Source: Rebecca billardiae RCC1528 (lineage: Eukaryota > Haptophyta). From it: 64,000 nt of DNA. Positions within the stretch are counted from its first letter, which is position 1; each line of letters starts with the position of its first letter. The position numbers were made by a program, and so were the translations under genes. The stretch covers positions 3,968,001 through 4,032,000 of the forward strand of contig OZ251222.1 of assembly GCA_965240325.2 (NCBI GenBank). The letters run 5' to 3'. This document shows, one piece after another, positions 10,925-22,593 of this stretch. The notes beneath the pieces are model-generated. The model saw only the letters and a list, made by a program, of their open reading frames with translations, was not told the DNA's origin and made no database searches.

Positions 10925-13048
10925 GCCGCCGTGCTGCTGCGGCTGCTGCGCCAACGGCGGCGGCGGCGCGCCCTCCCAGTCGGCGTGCGTGCACAGCGAG
11001 GTGGGCACGCCCACCACCTCGCCCAGCGCGTGCGCGATCTCCCGCCTCGCCGCGTTCCGCACCGCCTCCGCCACCACGCAGTCCAGCACCTCGCCCGGCA
11101 CGTGCGCCACGCCGCGCGCGTGGAAGGCGCGCAGCGCACTCTTCTCCAGCAGCTCGGCGGAGCCGCCGTCGGGCGGCAGGGCGCACAGCGCGCTGCGGCG
11201 CTCGACTGCGGGGGCGGGGGCGCGGGGCGCGGGGCGCGGGGCAGCACGGCGCGCGTGAGCGCGCGGGGCGGCGAGGCCGACGCCGCGCGCGCGCGCAGCG
11301 CGGCGCACGGCCGCAGTCCGCCGCGGGCGCGCGGTGGTGCGCTGCGCTGTGCGCGCCGTGTGCGCTGTGTTGGTGTGCGCTGCGGCGGTGCGCGCGCGCT
11401 CACCCTCGAACGCATCGAAGCGGCGGATCGCGTCGTGCAGCAGCTGCGGCGCGCACGGCGAGTGCACGGCCGAGTACGCGTCACACGCGCGGCTGCCGCC
11501 GCCCGCGCTCAGCGCCGCCGAGCCCGGCCGGATGCCCGGGATGCCCACGGCGTCTGCGCCGTCCGCGCCGCCGCCGCCGCCGCCGCCGCCCGCGCTCGGC
11601 GGCGGCGCCGCGTCGGCGTCGGCGGCGGCGCCGTCGAGGCACAGCAGCAGCAGGCGCACGCAGTCGCGCAGCGTGAGCGCGCGCGCGGTGAGCCGCAGCC
11701 ACCACGTGCACCGCGCCACGCGGCGCTGCACGAAGCGCAGCCGCGCGTCCGACAGCGCGAGGACGAGGGCGTCGTTGAGAATCGCGCCGTTGGCACACAG
11801 GGTCACGCCCGCGCGCGCCTCGACGGCGGGGAGCGCGGCGGGCGCGGAGAGCAGCGAGCGGCCGATCCAGCGGTGCGCGTACAGCGTGCCGAGCACCGCG
11901 CGCACGCACGCCGTGTTGTGCTCGATCAGCGCGCCCGTCCACAGCTCGTCCACCTGCGCGCACGCGCGTGTGCGCGCACGCGCGTGTGCGCGCACGCGAC
12001 GGCGTGTGCGCGCGGGGGAGGGCGCGCGCGTGAGGCGGCGGCGCGGCGGCTGGCGCGGCGCGAGCGCCGACGGCGCGGACGGCGCGCGGCGCGGCCGTCG
12101 CGCGCGCGCGCGTGCGCCCCACCTGCGCGTGCTCGTGCAGCAGCAGCACGTCGATCACCTGCTTCCACGACAGCAGCGTCAGCTCGTCACAGCCGGCCGA
12201 GGGCGCCGCGTGCCCCTGCGTGATGTTGGTGAGGCACGCGCGCACGAGACGCGTCGCCTCGCCGTACCAGGCGTGCCAGCGCACGGCGGTGCGCACGAGG
12301 GGGGCGCGCACGCGCGGCGGCGGCGGGCCACGCATGCGGCGCGAGAGCGCGGCGTCCGAGCCCGACGCGGCGGCGGCGGCGGCGGCGGCGAGCGCGGACG
12401 TCGAGGCGGCCGCGCCGCCGCCCGCCGCGCCCGCCACCGCCGCCGCCGCCGCCGCGAGCGCGTCCGCGCCCGCCTGCCCAACCTCGCTGAGCTCCTGCCG
12501 CGCGGTCGCGCGGCGCAGCGCCTCGGAGCACAGCTGCTCGCGCAGCACGACGCGCATCATGCGGCACAGGCACCACTGGTTGTGCCGCGCGGTGGCGAGC
12601 GCGATCGCGCCGGCGAGCTCGCGCAGGCACGCGCGGCGCAACGTCACGGCGTCGGCCGGAGCGGCCTCGGCGGCGGGCGCGGGCGGCGGCGCGGGCGGCG
12701 CGGGCACGAGCGCGCCCACGCACGCGCCGGCGAGCAGGGCCTCGAGCGCGGTGGCGCGCTCGCGCGCGACCGCGTCCGCCCACACCGCCTGCACCTCCGC
12801 CGCGCCGAGCGGCACGCCGAGCGCCGCCTCGATCGCCGCGTCGCCGCCCCACGCGCGCATCGCGGCCTCGTGCGTAAGAGGCTCGCCAGCGTGAAGACTC
12901 AGCTTGCCCGCGGCGGCGGCGGCGGCGGCGGCCGAGCGCGCGGAGCCGGCGGCGCCGCCCGCGCCGCTCGCGGCGTCGGCGGCGGTGAGCGCGGCGGCGA
13001 GCGTGCTGAAGCTCGCCTCCGCCGCGTCGGCCGAGCTGCCGCCCTCGC

Positions 13049-13085
<37 letters not shown>

Positions 13086-14093
13086 GCTCAGCAGCTCGGC
13101 GGCGGAGCGCGGCGCGACCTCGAACCGCCCAGTCGCGCGCAGGTGCGTGAGCGTGGCCTGCACGCACTCGGCGTTGTACGCGCCGAGCGTGGCGGAGAGC
13201 GGCCCGTCGAGCAGCGAGGGCTCGTCGAAGCCCGCCGACTCGAAGAGCGCAAGCAGCCGGTGCCGCAGCTGCCCCTCCCACAGCGCCACCGACACCACGC
13301 GCCCTCCCAGCACCACCTGCGCGAGCCGCGCGCGCGCAGGCGCAGCGCACAGCGCACAGCGCACAGCGGGCGCGGCGCGTGTGAGCGATCGCGGCCCCGG
13401 CGAGGGCCGGCGGCGGCGCGCGCGCGCGCGTCCGCGCGCCCCTTCGCCGCACTCGTGCGATCGGCTTGGGCGCGCGCGCGCTTCCGCGCGCCCCCGTGGC
13501 GCGCGCGCACCTGCAGCGCGGAGCGAATGCACGCGGCGTAGCGCGCCACCTCCACCTCCTCCGACGAGAGCGGCAGCGTGCCGGACGCGGAGAAGGCGGC
13601 TGTGAACGCGTGCGCGGGGGAGAGCGGCTCCGGCCCGGCGGGCGAGCAGTCCGGGAACTCGCCGACCACGTCGATCACGTCTTCGACTGCGCACGCGCCG
13701 GGCAGGGCGCGCAGGGCGGCGCGGCGGCCGTGGCGGCAGGGCGCCGGAGCAGCGCGGAGAGAGGGGGGCGGGCTGAGCTGCGCGCACGCGCGCGTGCCGC
13801 GCGTGCCGCGCGTGCCGCGCGTGCCGCGCGTGCCGCGTGCCGCGTGCCGCGTGCCGCGCGTGCCGCGCGTGCCGCGCGTGCCGCGCGTGCCGCGTGCCGC
13901 GCGCCGCGTGCCGCGCGTGCCGCGTGCGCACACCGGCCTGCCAGAGCTCGTCGACCTCGCGGCAGACGGAGGTGACGGTGGAGGACCAGCCGCCGTCCGA
14001 GCCGCCGCCGCCACCGCCGCCGCCGCCACCGCCGCCGCCACCGCCGCCGCCGCCGCCACCGCCGCCGCCACCGCCCGAGGCCGATGCCATCAG

Positions 14094-14176
<83 letters not shown>

Positions 14177-15282
14177 GCGAGTCGGTGCGGCGAGTGCCAG
14201 CGCCGCCGCCGCCGCCGCCGCCGCCGACGGCCTGGCGTGGCGACGCGCCCTCGCCCGACACGCCGCCGTGCGCGTCCGAGCCCGACCAGCCCCGCGAGTG
14301 CGCGCCCCCCTTGCCGCCCTCGGCGCCGCCGCCGTCCGCGGGCGCGCCGAGCGCCGCCGCCACCGAGCGCGCCGCCTGCAGCACGGCCTGGATCTCGGCG
14401 CCGGAGGCGCAGAGCTCGCCGAGCTGCGCGTCGAGGTCGGCATCGCGCGCGATCTCGAGCGTGACCCCGCCGCTCGACAGCGTCGTCACCGAGGCCGACG
14501 GCCGCGCGGACGAGCCGGCGGCGCCGCCGCCCGCGCCGCCGCCGCCGCGGCCACTGCCGCCACCGGCGCCGCGGCCGCCCGCGGCGGCGGCGGAGCCGTC
14601 CGCGGAGGCGGAGGAGAGCGCGGCGGCGCCGACGGTGGCGCGCAGCGACGAGAGCAGCGCGCTCGTCGCCTCGCCCACCAGCACGCGGCACTCGGCCGAG
14701 CCGATGCCGCCAGCGCCGACGCGGGCGCCCGCCGCGCCGCCCGCCGCGGGCGCCGACGGGTCGGCGGCGCACGAGGCAACGGAGGCGCCGGCTTGGCCGG
14801 CGGCGGAGGCGCTGTCGGGGAGCTGGCCAAGCAGCGTCAGGTCGATCGCGCCCATCCCGCCGCCGCCGCCGCTGCCACCGCCGCCGCCGCCGCGCGCCGC
14901 GCCGCCGCCCTTGCCGGAGCCGGCCGGTGCAGCCGGCCCGGCGCCGTCGCGGCAGCCGGCGGAGGAGAGCTGCACGTTGTGTACGTTCTGTGCGACGCGC
15001 ATCAGCGCCGTCTGGAGCAGGTCTTGTAACTCCGACACACTGCGGTCGGGCAGCTGGGTGCCGCCTGCTCGCGCGCACGCGCGCGGCGTGCCGGGGCGCG
15101 CGCGGCGCGTGAGTGAGGGCCAAGAGCGCGCGCGCGCCGCGCGTGGCACGCTCGGGCGAGCGGCCGCGGCGCACGCGCGCGCGGGGAGGCGAGGCGCGGC
15201 GAGACGGGCCGCCCGGCCCGCCCAGCCGCGCGCGCGCGCGGCGCGGCACGCCGCCGGCGCGCGCACCCTCCCTGCGCGACAT
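3836..15282 (-). CDS. Giant low-complexity protein, ~3,269 aa, 10 exons
   Basis: Minus-strand exons: 15282-15267, 15064-13934, 13686-13511, 13316-12123, 11953-11404, 11205-8633, 8463-7826, 7666-7552, 7411-4978, 4818-3836. All nine introns are GT-AG (140-247 bp) and every phase joins, which is the main support; the first exon is only 16 nt. The N-terminal half is largely helical, with two similar VDELW motifs and many Cys/His/Trp patches, and is interrupted by poly-Gly and poly-Ala. The C-terminal third has a Lys/Arg helix (KRAAKKARQRARKQ), a ~30-residue Asp tract (6850-6970), long poly-Gln runs (5300-5460) and Gly/Pro-rich tails. I do not recognise the family. Acidic plus basic plus poly-Gln order is vaguely like NST1/FAM193-type proteins, but that is architecture only. 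The exon 8 donor is the least certain. Confidence 0.7.
13791..13930. repeat. Intronic GC-rich minisatellite
   Basis: About fifteen near-perfect copies of a 9-bp unit (gcgtgccgc), with some shortened units, fill most of the second intron (13933-13687) of the giant minus-strand gene. Read without splicing it encodes an Arg-His-Ala repeat; the flanking splice sites and matching phases show it is intronic. Confidence 0.8.
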
Positions 15283-15499
15283 GGTCTGCACCTCGCGCGC
15301 GATCAGGCCAGCATGCCGGGGGCCCCGCCTCCGCTGGCTCCGCCGCACCGAGCTCCTCCGAGGTGCGCCGATCCGGGCGGCGGCACACTCTTTCTTTTGG
15401 CCCGCCAAGCCGGGCAAGGCGGAGTCCGGCGCGGCCGCACGCGCGACGGCCGGAGTACGCCACGGGACGGGCCCCAGCCCAGGGCACGCGACGGCCAGC
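15283..15499. promoter_or_regulatory. Bidirectional promoter, giant gene / WDR75
   Basis: Only 217 bp separate the inferred start codons of the minus-strand giant gene (ATG at 15282) and plus-strand WDR75 (ATG at 15500). Both genes open with a coding exon of just 15-16 nt followed by a ~200-bp intron. No canonical TATA box stands out. A shared promoter is inferred from geometry. Confidence 0.5.
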
Positions 15500-18400
15500 A
15501 TGTCGGTCGTGTCGGTGCGACGCCGCCGTGCGGCCGCAGCGCGCGCGCATGCAACGCGCGCGCGCACCACGCGCACGCCCATCCGCGCGCACCGCCCCGC
15601 GCGTGCGGCCGCGCCTCTCCCGCGCGCGCGGCTGACGGCCGCGCGCCGCGCGCTCGCTGCGCCCGCATCCGTGCGCTCTCGCGCGCGCGCGCGCAGGTGG
15701 CGGGCGGCGACCTGAGCTCGCGCGCCGCGACCTTCTCGGCGGACGGCTCGCTCTTCCTCTGCTGCTCCTCCGCGCACGTCAAGGTCTTCTCCTCGCGCAC
15801 CGGCGAGGAGCTCACGACCCTCTCGGGGCACCGCGCGGACGTGACGGCCGTGCTGCCGTCGCCCGCGTCGTCGCAGCAGGCGCTGACCGCGTCGATGGAC
15901 GGCTCGATCGGCGTGTGGGACCTGTCCGACGGCGCGATGCTCCAGCGCTTCGAGCTGCGCGCCCCCGTCCTCGGCCTCGCCCTCCACCCCTCGCGCCCGG
16001 AGACGCCGATCGCCCTCCTCGAGGACTCGGCGGCGGAGGGCGAGGAGGGGTGCACCAAGGGCAGGCTGCGCAGGCTCGAGCTGGGCGTGAAGGGCGGGCG
16101 GCTGGTCAGCGCGTGCGTGGCGCGCTCGCACGCGGAGGGCAAGGCCGCCAAGCGCAAGCCCGGAAAGGCGCCCGGCCTCGTCAAGAAGATCGCGCTCGGC
16201 GCGCCGTTCGCGGCGGCGGCGGTCGGCGGCGGCGCCGAGCGCGCGGGCGGCGGCGCGCAGCTGTGCGTGGCGGTGCGCGCGGGCGGCGCGCGGGAGAACG
16301 AGCTGCGCATCTCCAACCTGGACACGCCCGAGGCGACCGCGCTCACCCTCGCCGAGCGCATCACCTGCGTCGCCGCCCACCCCACTCAGCTCGTGCTCGC
16401 GGCCGGCGACAGCGCGGGCCGAGTGACTGTCATCTACGCGGCCGCGGCCGCGGAGGGTGGCGGCGGCGGCGGCGGCGCGCGCACGCTGAGCGCCGAGCCG
16501 GCGACGACGGTGCTGCACTGGCACTCGAGCGCGGTGTGCGCCCTCTGCTTCACCCCCGACGGCCACTGCCTCCTCTCGGGCGGCGGCGAGGGCGCGCTGG
16601 TCGTGTGGCGACTGCACGCGGGCAAGGCGGAGCGCCAGGTCGTGCCGCGCACGGGCGCGCCGATCTGCGCGCTGAGCTGCTCGGCGGACGGGCAGCTGTG
16701 GGCGCTGTCCGGCGCGGACAACGCCGTGCGCATCTTCTCCGCCACCTCGCTCGCGCCGCTCGCCGTCTCGCGCGGGCTCTCGCGCGCGCCGCCGAGCGTC
16801 GCGGGCGCGCCCGGCGCCGCGCTCGCGCTGAGCGCCGCCAACGGTCTTCTCGCGCTGCCGGTGCACGCGGCGCCGGGCACGGTGCAGCTGTGGAGCACGG
16901 CGCAGGGCAGGCACGCCGCGACGCTGCGCGTCGCGCAGCACAACGTCGGCTCCGCCGCGCCGCCGCACAGCACCACCGCCGCCGAGCGCGCGCGCGCGCC
17001 CGGCGCGCCACCCTCCGCTGCGGTCACGCGCGTGCGCTGCCTCGCGTTCAGCGCAGACGGCCGCCACCTGCTCACGCTGGAGAGCCGGCCGGACGCGGAG
17101 CTCGCGCTGGCGCTCACGCTCAAGTTCTGGGTGCACGCGCCGGGCGGTGGCGGCGCGGACGAGCCGCACGCCGCCGAGCCCCCCGCCGACGGCGGCGGCG
17201 GCTGGGCGCTGCACACGCGCGTCGACGCGCCGCACGAGCGCGAGGTGAGTGCGCTGGTGTGCACGCCTGCGCCCGGCCGGCCGCTCGCGGCGACGGCCTC
17301 GCTCGACGGCACGTTCAGGCTGTGGGCGTACGACGAGGGCGCGCCGGCCGAGCGCGCCGCCGGCCGCCGCGCGCGAGCGCGCAGCACGCCGGCCGACGCG
17401 GCCGACGGCGGCGACGCGGCGGCGGCGGCCGAGGCCGGCGACGGCGCGGCGGCCGCCGCGGCGGCCGCGGCGGCCGGCGGCGGCGGCCGCGGCGGCCAGT
17501 GGGCGTGCCTCGCGGTCGGCGGGTACCGCGGGCTGGGCGTGCACGCCGCCGCGTTCTCCGCCGACGGCACGGTGCTCGCCACGCTCTGCGCCGCCGCCGC
17601 GTGCCTGTGGGACCCGTCCTCGTGCGCGCTGCTGCGCGTGCTCTCGTGCGGCCCGCCTCCTGCTGCCGCGGCGCCGGGCGCGCCGGCCGCGGGCGCGCAG
17701 CAGCGGGGCGCCAGGCTGCACTCGCTGGTGTTCGGGGGCGCGGCGGCGGTGGCGGAGCCGGCGGGCGCGGGCGCGGCGCGCGCGGGCGCGCCGTGGCTCC
17801 TCGCGTACGGCGCCTCCGTCGCCGTCGCGTGGGACCTCGGCAGCAGCCTCCCCTTGCGCCGCTGGGCGGTCAAGGTGCTCGCCGCGTGCGCGCAGCCGGG
17901 CACCGGCGCCGTGCTGCTATGCGCCTCGCTGCCCTCGACGGACGGCGGCGGGGGCGGCGGGGCGCGCGCGGCCGGGGGCCGCGCGCCGCCGCACTGCCCC
18001 GTGCTGCTCTGGCTCTCGCAGCCGGGCGCACACGACGCCGCGCCCTCGCCCGCCGCCGCCGCCACCGCCGCCGTCGACGCGGCGTGCTCGGACGCGGGCG
18101 CGGACGGCGGCACTGACGCGGACGCGGACGGCGGTGCCGCCGCGCCGGACGTGGCGGCACCGGCCGCCCAGCCTCTGCCCTCGCCGCTCGGGCCGCTGCT
18201 GGCGCGCGCGCCCGTGCCCGTGCGCGCGTGGTCGCTGCCCCCGTCGATGCAGCCGCGCGCGCTCGCCTTCGGCGCCTCCGCCGACGCCCCGGTCCTCCTC
18301 CTCAGCCTCGCGGGCGAGCTGTGGTCAGTGGCCGTGCCCGGCCCTGCCCTGCCCGGCGCCCAGCCGCGGCCGCGCGCCCAGGGCGAGGCGGACGGGCACG

Positions 18401-20314
18401 CGGGGGCCGAGGCGGGCGCGGCGGCGGGCGCGCTCGGCGGCGCGCGCGCGCGCGCGCGCTCGAGCACCGCCGCGGCCCTTGCCGCAGCCGGCGCGGGCGG
18501 CGGCGCGCTCGAAGCCACGTTCGGCGCACCGCGCGCGCGCGGCGCGGGCTCGGCGGCGCGCGCGGCCGACGGCGGCGCCGTCCCAGCAGCGCCCTCCGCC
18601 GACACGCCCGCGGGGCTGGGCGCGTGGGTGCGGGCCCACCTGAGCAGCACGCCCACTGCGGCACTGCCATCGCTCACACGGGTGCGCCGCCGCGCGCGAC
18701 CCTCGCACGCGCGCATGCCCGCTCCCTGCCCACCGCCGCCCGGCACACGCGCGCACGCCGCGCCTCAGCCTCACCGCCGCCCGCCCGCGCGCGCGCGCGC
18801 CCGCCCGCGCGCGTCCCGCGCCGCGCCGCGCGATCGCTCCGCGCGCTGCACGCCGCGCGCAGCTCTTCGACTCGTTCGCCAGCACCGCGCTGCTGCCGCT
18901 GGACGGCGGTGGCGACGGCGTGCTCGGCGGCGGTGGCGCCGACGCTGGCGGCGCGGCGCGTGGCAGCGCGGCGCGTGGCGCGGGCGCGGGCGGGGGCGTC
19001 GCGGCGCGCGGCGCGACCGCCGCCGCCGCCGCCGCCGCCGCAGGTGGCGCGCCGCCCGCCGAGGGGCGAGGCGGTGGCGCGGAGGCCACGCCGCCGATGT
19101 GGCCCGAGCGGGAGCCGTCGGGCGGCGGCTGGCGCGCACTGCTGTCATCGCACGGCGCCGCCGCGCCGGGCGCGCCGCCGCCGGCCGCGAGCGTCGCGCT
19201 CGCGAGCGCACACCCGTTCAGCGGCGCGGCCGAGCCTGCTGCGGCCGCGGCGGCGCCGGCCGGCGGCGACGAGCCGCTGCTGCGCGCTCTGGCGGGCTGG
19301 CAGTGGCTGGCGGCGCCGCTGCCGCCCGGCCTGACCGAGCTGCTGCGCGCTGACGCGGAGGCGGACGGCGCGGCGCAGGGGGCCGCGCAGGAGGGCGGCG
19401 CGGCGCAGGACGATGTTCGAATGGCGGAGGCGGCCGAGGCGGGCGCGGAGGCGGCGGAGGCGGCGGAGGCGGCGGAGGCGGGCGCGGAGCGCGCGGCGCG
19501 CGAGGGCGGGCGCGGCAGCGCCGGCCAGCCAGCAGGCTCTGGGCCGCGAGCGCGCGCCGGCCGCGCGCCCGGCGCGCGCGCGCAGGCGGGCGCGGACGCC
19601 GCCGCGCCGCGCGCGCAGGCTGCGGCGGCGCCCGCGCCCAACGGGCGTCACGTCGAGTCGCCCGCACGCAGCGCGGCGGCGGCGGCGGCCGCGCAGCGGC
19701 CCAAGCGCGCGCGGAGCGGCGGCGCGCAGCCCGCCGCGCCCGCGGCTGGCGCCGAGCACGGCGGCGGCGGCGGCGGCTCAGCGGGCGCGAGCGGGGCGGA
19801 GGGAGGCCCGGCGGAGGGAGGCCCGGACGCGCCGCCGCACGAGTCTGAGAGCGCGGAGGAGGGCGAGGGCGCGCTCCCAGCCGCGCGCGTCACGCGCCGG
19901 CGCCGCGCCGCTCCGGCGGCCTCCGCGGGCGCCGACGATGCCGCGAGCGTGACCGACTCGGAGGCGGAGGGCTCGGCGCGACGCAGCGGGCGCCGCGCGC
20001 CGAAGCCGCCTGCCGACGTGGCCGCGAGCGCCGAGCCGGCCGCGGCGCAGCCCGCGGCCGGCTCTCGAAGCGGGAGGCGCACGGCACGGCAGCCGCGCGG
20101 CGCCGGCGCCGGAGCCGCGGCCGCAAAGCAGCTGGCGGCCGCGGCCGAGGCGGAGGGCGAGGCCTCGGCCGGTGCGACGGGCGGGCAGAGTGCCCCCGGG
20201 CAGACGAGCGACGCGCCCGCACCCGCCGCCCCGCGCAGCGCCCGCACGGCGGGAGGGTCGTCGGGACCGTCGCCCCCTCGCACCCGCCGTGCTGGCGCGC
20301 GCCGAGGCGCTTGA
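15500..20314 (+). CDS. WDR75: WDR75 / UTP17, U3 processome WD40 protein
   Basis: Exons 15500-15514, 15697-18681, 18863-20314; introns GT-AG, all phase 0; ~1,483 aa. The first exon (MSVVS) joins directly to VAGGDLSSRAATFSADGSLF, paralleling the WDR75 N-terminus (gly-rich then SAVFSAD). Diagnostic WDR75 blocks follow: SGHRADVTAVLPS, SMDGSIGVWDL, ITCVAAHP, a VLHWHSSAVCALCFTPDG block, and LLSGGGEGALVVW. The family is a t-UTP subunit of the small-subunit processome, coupling rDNA transcription to pre-18S processing in the nucleolus. Human WDR75 is about 830 aa; the excess here is Ala/Gly insertions and a ~440-residue disordered tail with RRSGRR and RSGRR basic patches. The first exon is inferred; the WD40 core is secure. 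Confidence 0.88.
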
Positions 20315-21633
20315 TCCACCCGCTGCCCTCTGCCCCTCTGGCCCCTGGCCTGTGGGCCTGCGGCCTGCGGCCTGCGGGCGGCCTGCGGCTTGGCCGCCTG
20401 GGCGTTCCAGAGACCAGACACATTCGATGATTGAACGACAGAGGTAGGACGGCGCAGGTCTCCTCGGATTCGTCGTCGGCAGTGCCCGATCGTCGACACG
20501 AAGTCGGCGTTGGTGGCAGAGCATAGCCTGAACCGCGATCGAATGGCTTGAGCGCGCGCGGCCTTGAGCTGCTGGCAGCTGGTACCCTGACAGTCCCTGT
20601 GCTGCGCTGCAGTGACGACAGATCTGCTGGACAGCATGCATTTTCAGTCGTCGTTCGCACTATTTGACTCTTGAGCGATCTTGTTGATGATGAGGTGGTT
20701 ACGAGCGGGTACTGCCGAAAATTCGGCATCGTGCTCGTGTTGGCTGCACTGTCTTGGCCTGGATTCTCTCGTCATCAAAGCCGCGGCCCAAACGTGGACG
20801 CACGGCCCTTGGCAGGGCTGCCGACGCCTTGCGTGAGCACGCCCGAGGCGAAGGGTTTGCGAGGTCGGGATTCGACCGAGCGGTGCGCGCGCGGCGCCGC
20901 GCTCTGCGTTCAGCTCGATGCTGCGATGATGAGATGCGTCAAGCGTCCTGCCGAAGCGTGCAGCTCGTGAAGGCAAACAACATGAACATCTAAGGGACTG
21001 AGCAGCCGCGCCACACGGCGACGCGCGGTTCCCATGCGCCGCGCAATGACCCATCCCGCGCCGGCCCCGCGCACGCGCGTGTGTCGTGGACGCAGGCGGC
21101 GGTATGGGTGGAGGCGTCGGGCGCGCGATCATGTGGCATCGCTTGACACGTACATGTCCCCGCGTTTACCTGGCGGGTGGCCCGCCTTGCGCCCCTGGAG
21201 CTCTGAGATCGGCGCCGCAGTCGGAGGGGTGTTGCCAGTGGCAGTGGGCAGCAGATGACGCGTCCGACCGTGCCGCCGTGCAAGCTGCTAGTCAAGCCGT
21301 CCGCATGGGCAGCCTTCTTGCCGGCTTTGGGCTTCGGAGGGTAGCGGCACTAAACACGCGTTTCATAACACACTCTATCATCCTAGTAGCCGTCCAGTTG
21401 CCCGAGGCGCACAAACATGAACGAGCTGCGGCAGCGGCCCCGTGAAGCGGGCCGCCGCGGTTTGTGCCCGCGGGTCGGCTGTCGTCGCCGCGGTGCTGGG
21501 TGCGCGGTGGCGTCGTAGCCGCGCTGGTCGGACGCCCGCGTGCCCGAGCGTCGTGCAACGACCACCACCCGCATGTCTCGTCCGTGTCCGGGTGCGCCAT
21601 CGTCGGAGGGACGCGCAGCAAACCTCGGCGCGC
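20315..21633. other. Convergent intergenic region with dispersed repeat
   Basis: This 1.3-kb gap lies between the 3' ends of WDR75 (plus) and the ANP32-like gene (minus). It contains a diverged inverted copy (20461-20523) of a repeat also present at 52109-52166, and a G/C-rich ggcctgcggcct run near 20355-20400. No protein-like frame or RNA gene is apparent. Confidence 0.5.
20461..20523 (-). repeat. Dispersed repeat, copy A
   Basis: The reverse complement of this stretch (ctctgccaccaacgccgact, then cgtgtcgacgatcgggcac) aligns to 52109-52166 on plus (ctctgccgccaacgccgact...). In translation both give a similar SA-T/A-NAD-F/Y peptide ending GHCRRR. The similarity of codon frames suggests a fragment of a dispersed coding repeat. 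Confidence 0.5.
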
Positions 21634-22593
21634 TCATCCTACCCGTGCGCGCTTGGTGGCGCCTTCTGCGCCATCGTCGTCGTCCTCCTCCTCCCCTTCC
21701 TCGTCGTCGTCCTCGTCGAGGCCGTCGTCGTCCCCCTCCTCGCCCTCATCGTCGTCATCGTCGTCACCACCCTCGCCCTCCTCCTCACCACCCTCGTCCT
21801 CCTCCCCGAAGTCGTCCTCCTCCCCGTCGCCCTCGGCGTCGTCGTCGCCGCCGTCGTCGTCGCCGCCATCGTCGTCGCCATCCTCCTCGTCCTGCGGCGC
21901 GCCGCGGGGTGGTGGGCCGGCGGAGGGACGCGGGGGCGTGAGGCACGGCGCGGGACGCGGGAGGGCGCGCCGTCGCGCTCGCTGGCGCACCTCCTCGTCG
22001 TCCTCGTCCTCGTCGTCCTCCTCCCCTTCGTCGTCATCGATCTCCTCCTCCTCCACGTCGTCCTCATCCTCGCCCTCCTCGTCATCCTCACCCTCGCCCT
22101 CGTCGTCGAGCTCGTCCTCGAGGTCGACCTCGTGGCCGTCGCGGTTGGCGCCGTCGAGCAGCTTGAGCGCAGGGATCATCTCGAACACCGAATCCCGGTA
22201 GTTGTCCGCCTCAGTCACCGCACAGTTGAACAGGTCGAGCTGCTTCAGGTTTGGCAGCGAGCCGAGTGGCTCGAGATCGTCGAGCGACTGGATGCGGTTC
22301 CCCGAGAGGTTGAGCACGCGGAGGCTGAAGAGACCAGCGTCCTGCAGCGCGTCGAGCCCGCCCGAGATCTTGTTGTCGCTCAGCTCGAGCCGCTTGAGCT
22401 TCGGCAGCGATGGGAAGTTCTCGAGCGACGAGAGCCCGACGTTGTTCAGGCTGAGCGTCTCCAGGTTGGTGAAGTCGCTCAGCTCGTCGCCGGCGAGCTT
22501 CGAGGCGGAGCACTTGTCCAGAATGAGCTCCGTCACCTCCGCGGGCTTCTTTGGCCCTTTTACGCGGGTGATCTCGGCCGCGAGCGACGTCAT
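21634..22593 (-). CDS. ANP32: ANP32-like acidic leucine-rich nuclear protein
   Basis: Exons 22593-21991 and 21891-21634, with a 99-bp GT-AG intron in phase 0; 286 aa. Residues ~15-150 carry LRRs of the ANP32 type (ELILDKCSASKL, LETLSLNNVGLSSLENFP, LKRLELSDNKISGGLDAL, LRVLNLSGNRIQSLDDLEPL) and the LRR cap with LKQLDLFNCAVTEADNYR, a hallmark of the family. The rest is a long Asp/Glu tail ending in a basic KRARV nuclear-localisation-like motif. ANP32 proteins are nuclear histone chaperones and PP2A inhibitors. The in-frame extension upstream of the chosen ATG is not LRR-like and is treated as 5' UTR. It is divergent from the SAP-domain gene. Confidence 0.9.
   Translation of the reverse strand: MTSLAAEITRVKGPKKPAEVTELILDKCSASKLAGDELSDFTNLETLSLNNVGLSSLENFPSLPKLKRLELSDNKISGGLDALQDAGLFSLRVLNLSGNRIQSLDDLEPLGSLPNLKQLDLFNCAVTEADNYRDSVFEMIPALKLLDGANRDGHEVDLEDELDDEGEGEDDEEGEDEDDVEEEEIDDDEGEEDDEDEDDEEVRQRARRRALPRPAPCLTPPRPSAGPPPRGAPQDEEDGDDDGGDDDGGDDDAEGDGEEDDFGEEDEGGEEEGEGGDDDDDDEGEEGDDDGLDEDDDEEGEEEDDDDGAEGATKRARVG

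Noticed and set aside
13791-13930. Possible CRISPR-like array
   Set aside because: 9-bp head-to-tail units without spacers, inside a spliced intron; it is a minisatellite.
17242-17250. Perfect donor-like GAG|GTGAGT inside WDR75
   Set aside because: The reading frame continues with good WD40 sequence (SALVCTP...ASLDGTFRLWAYD), and no acceptor restores a better protein.
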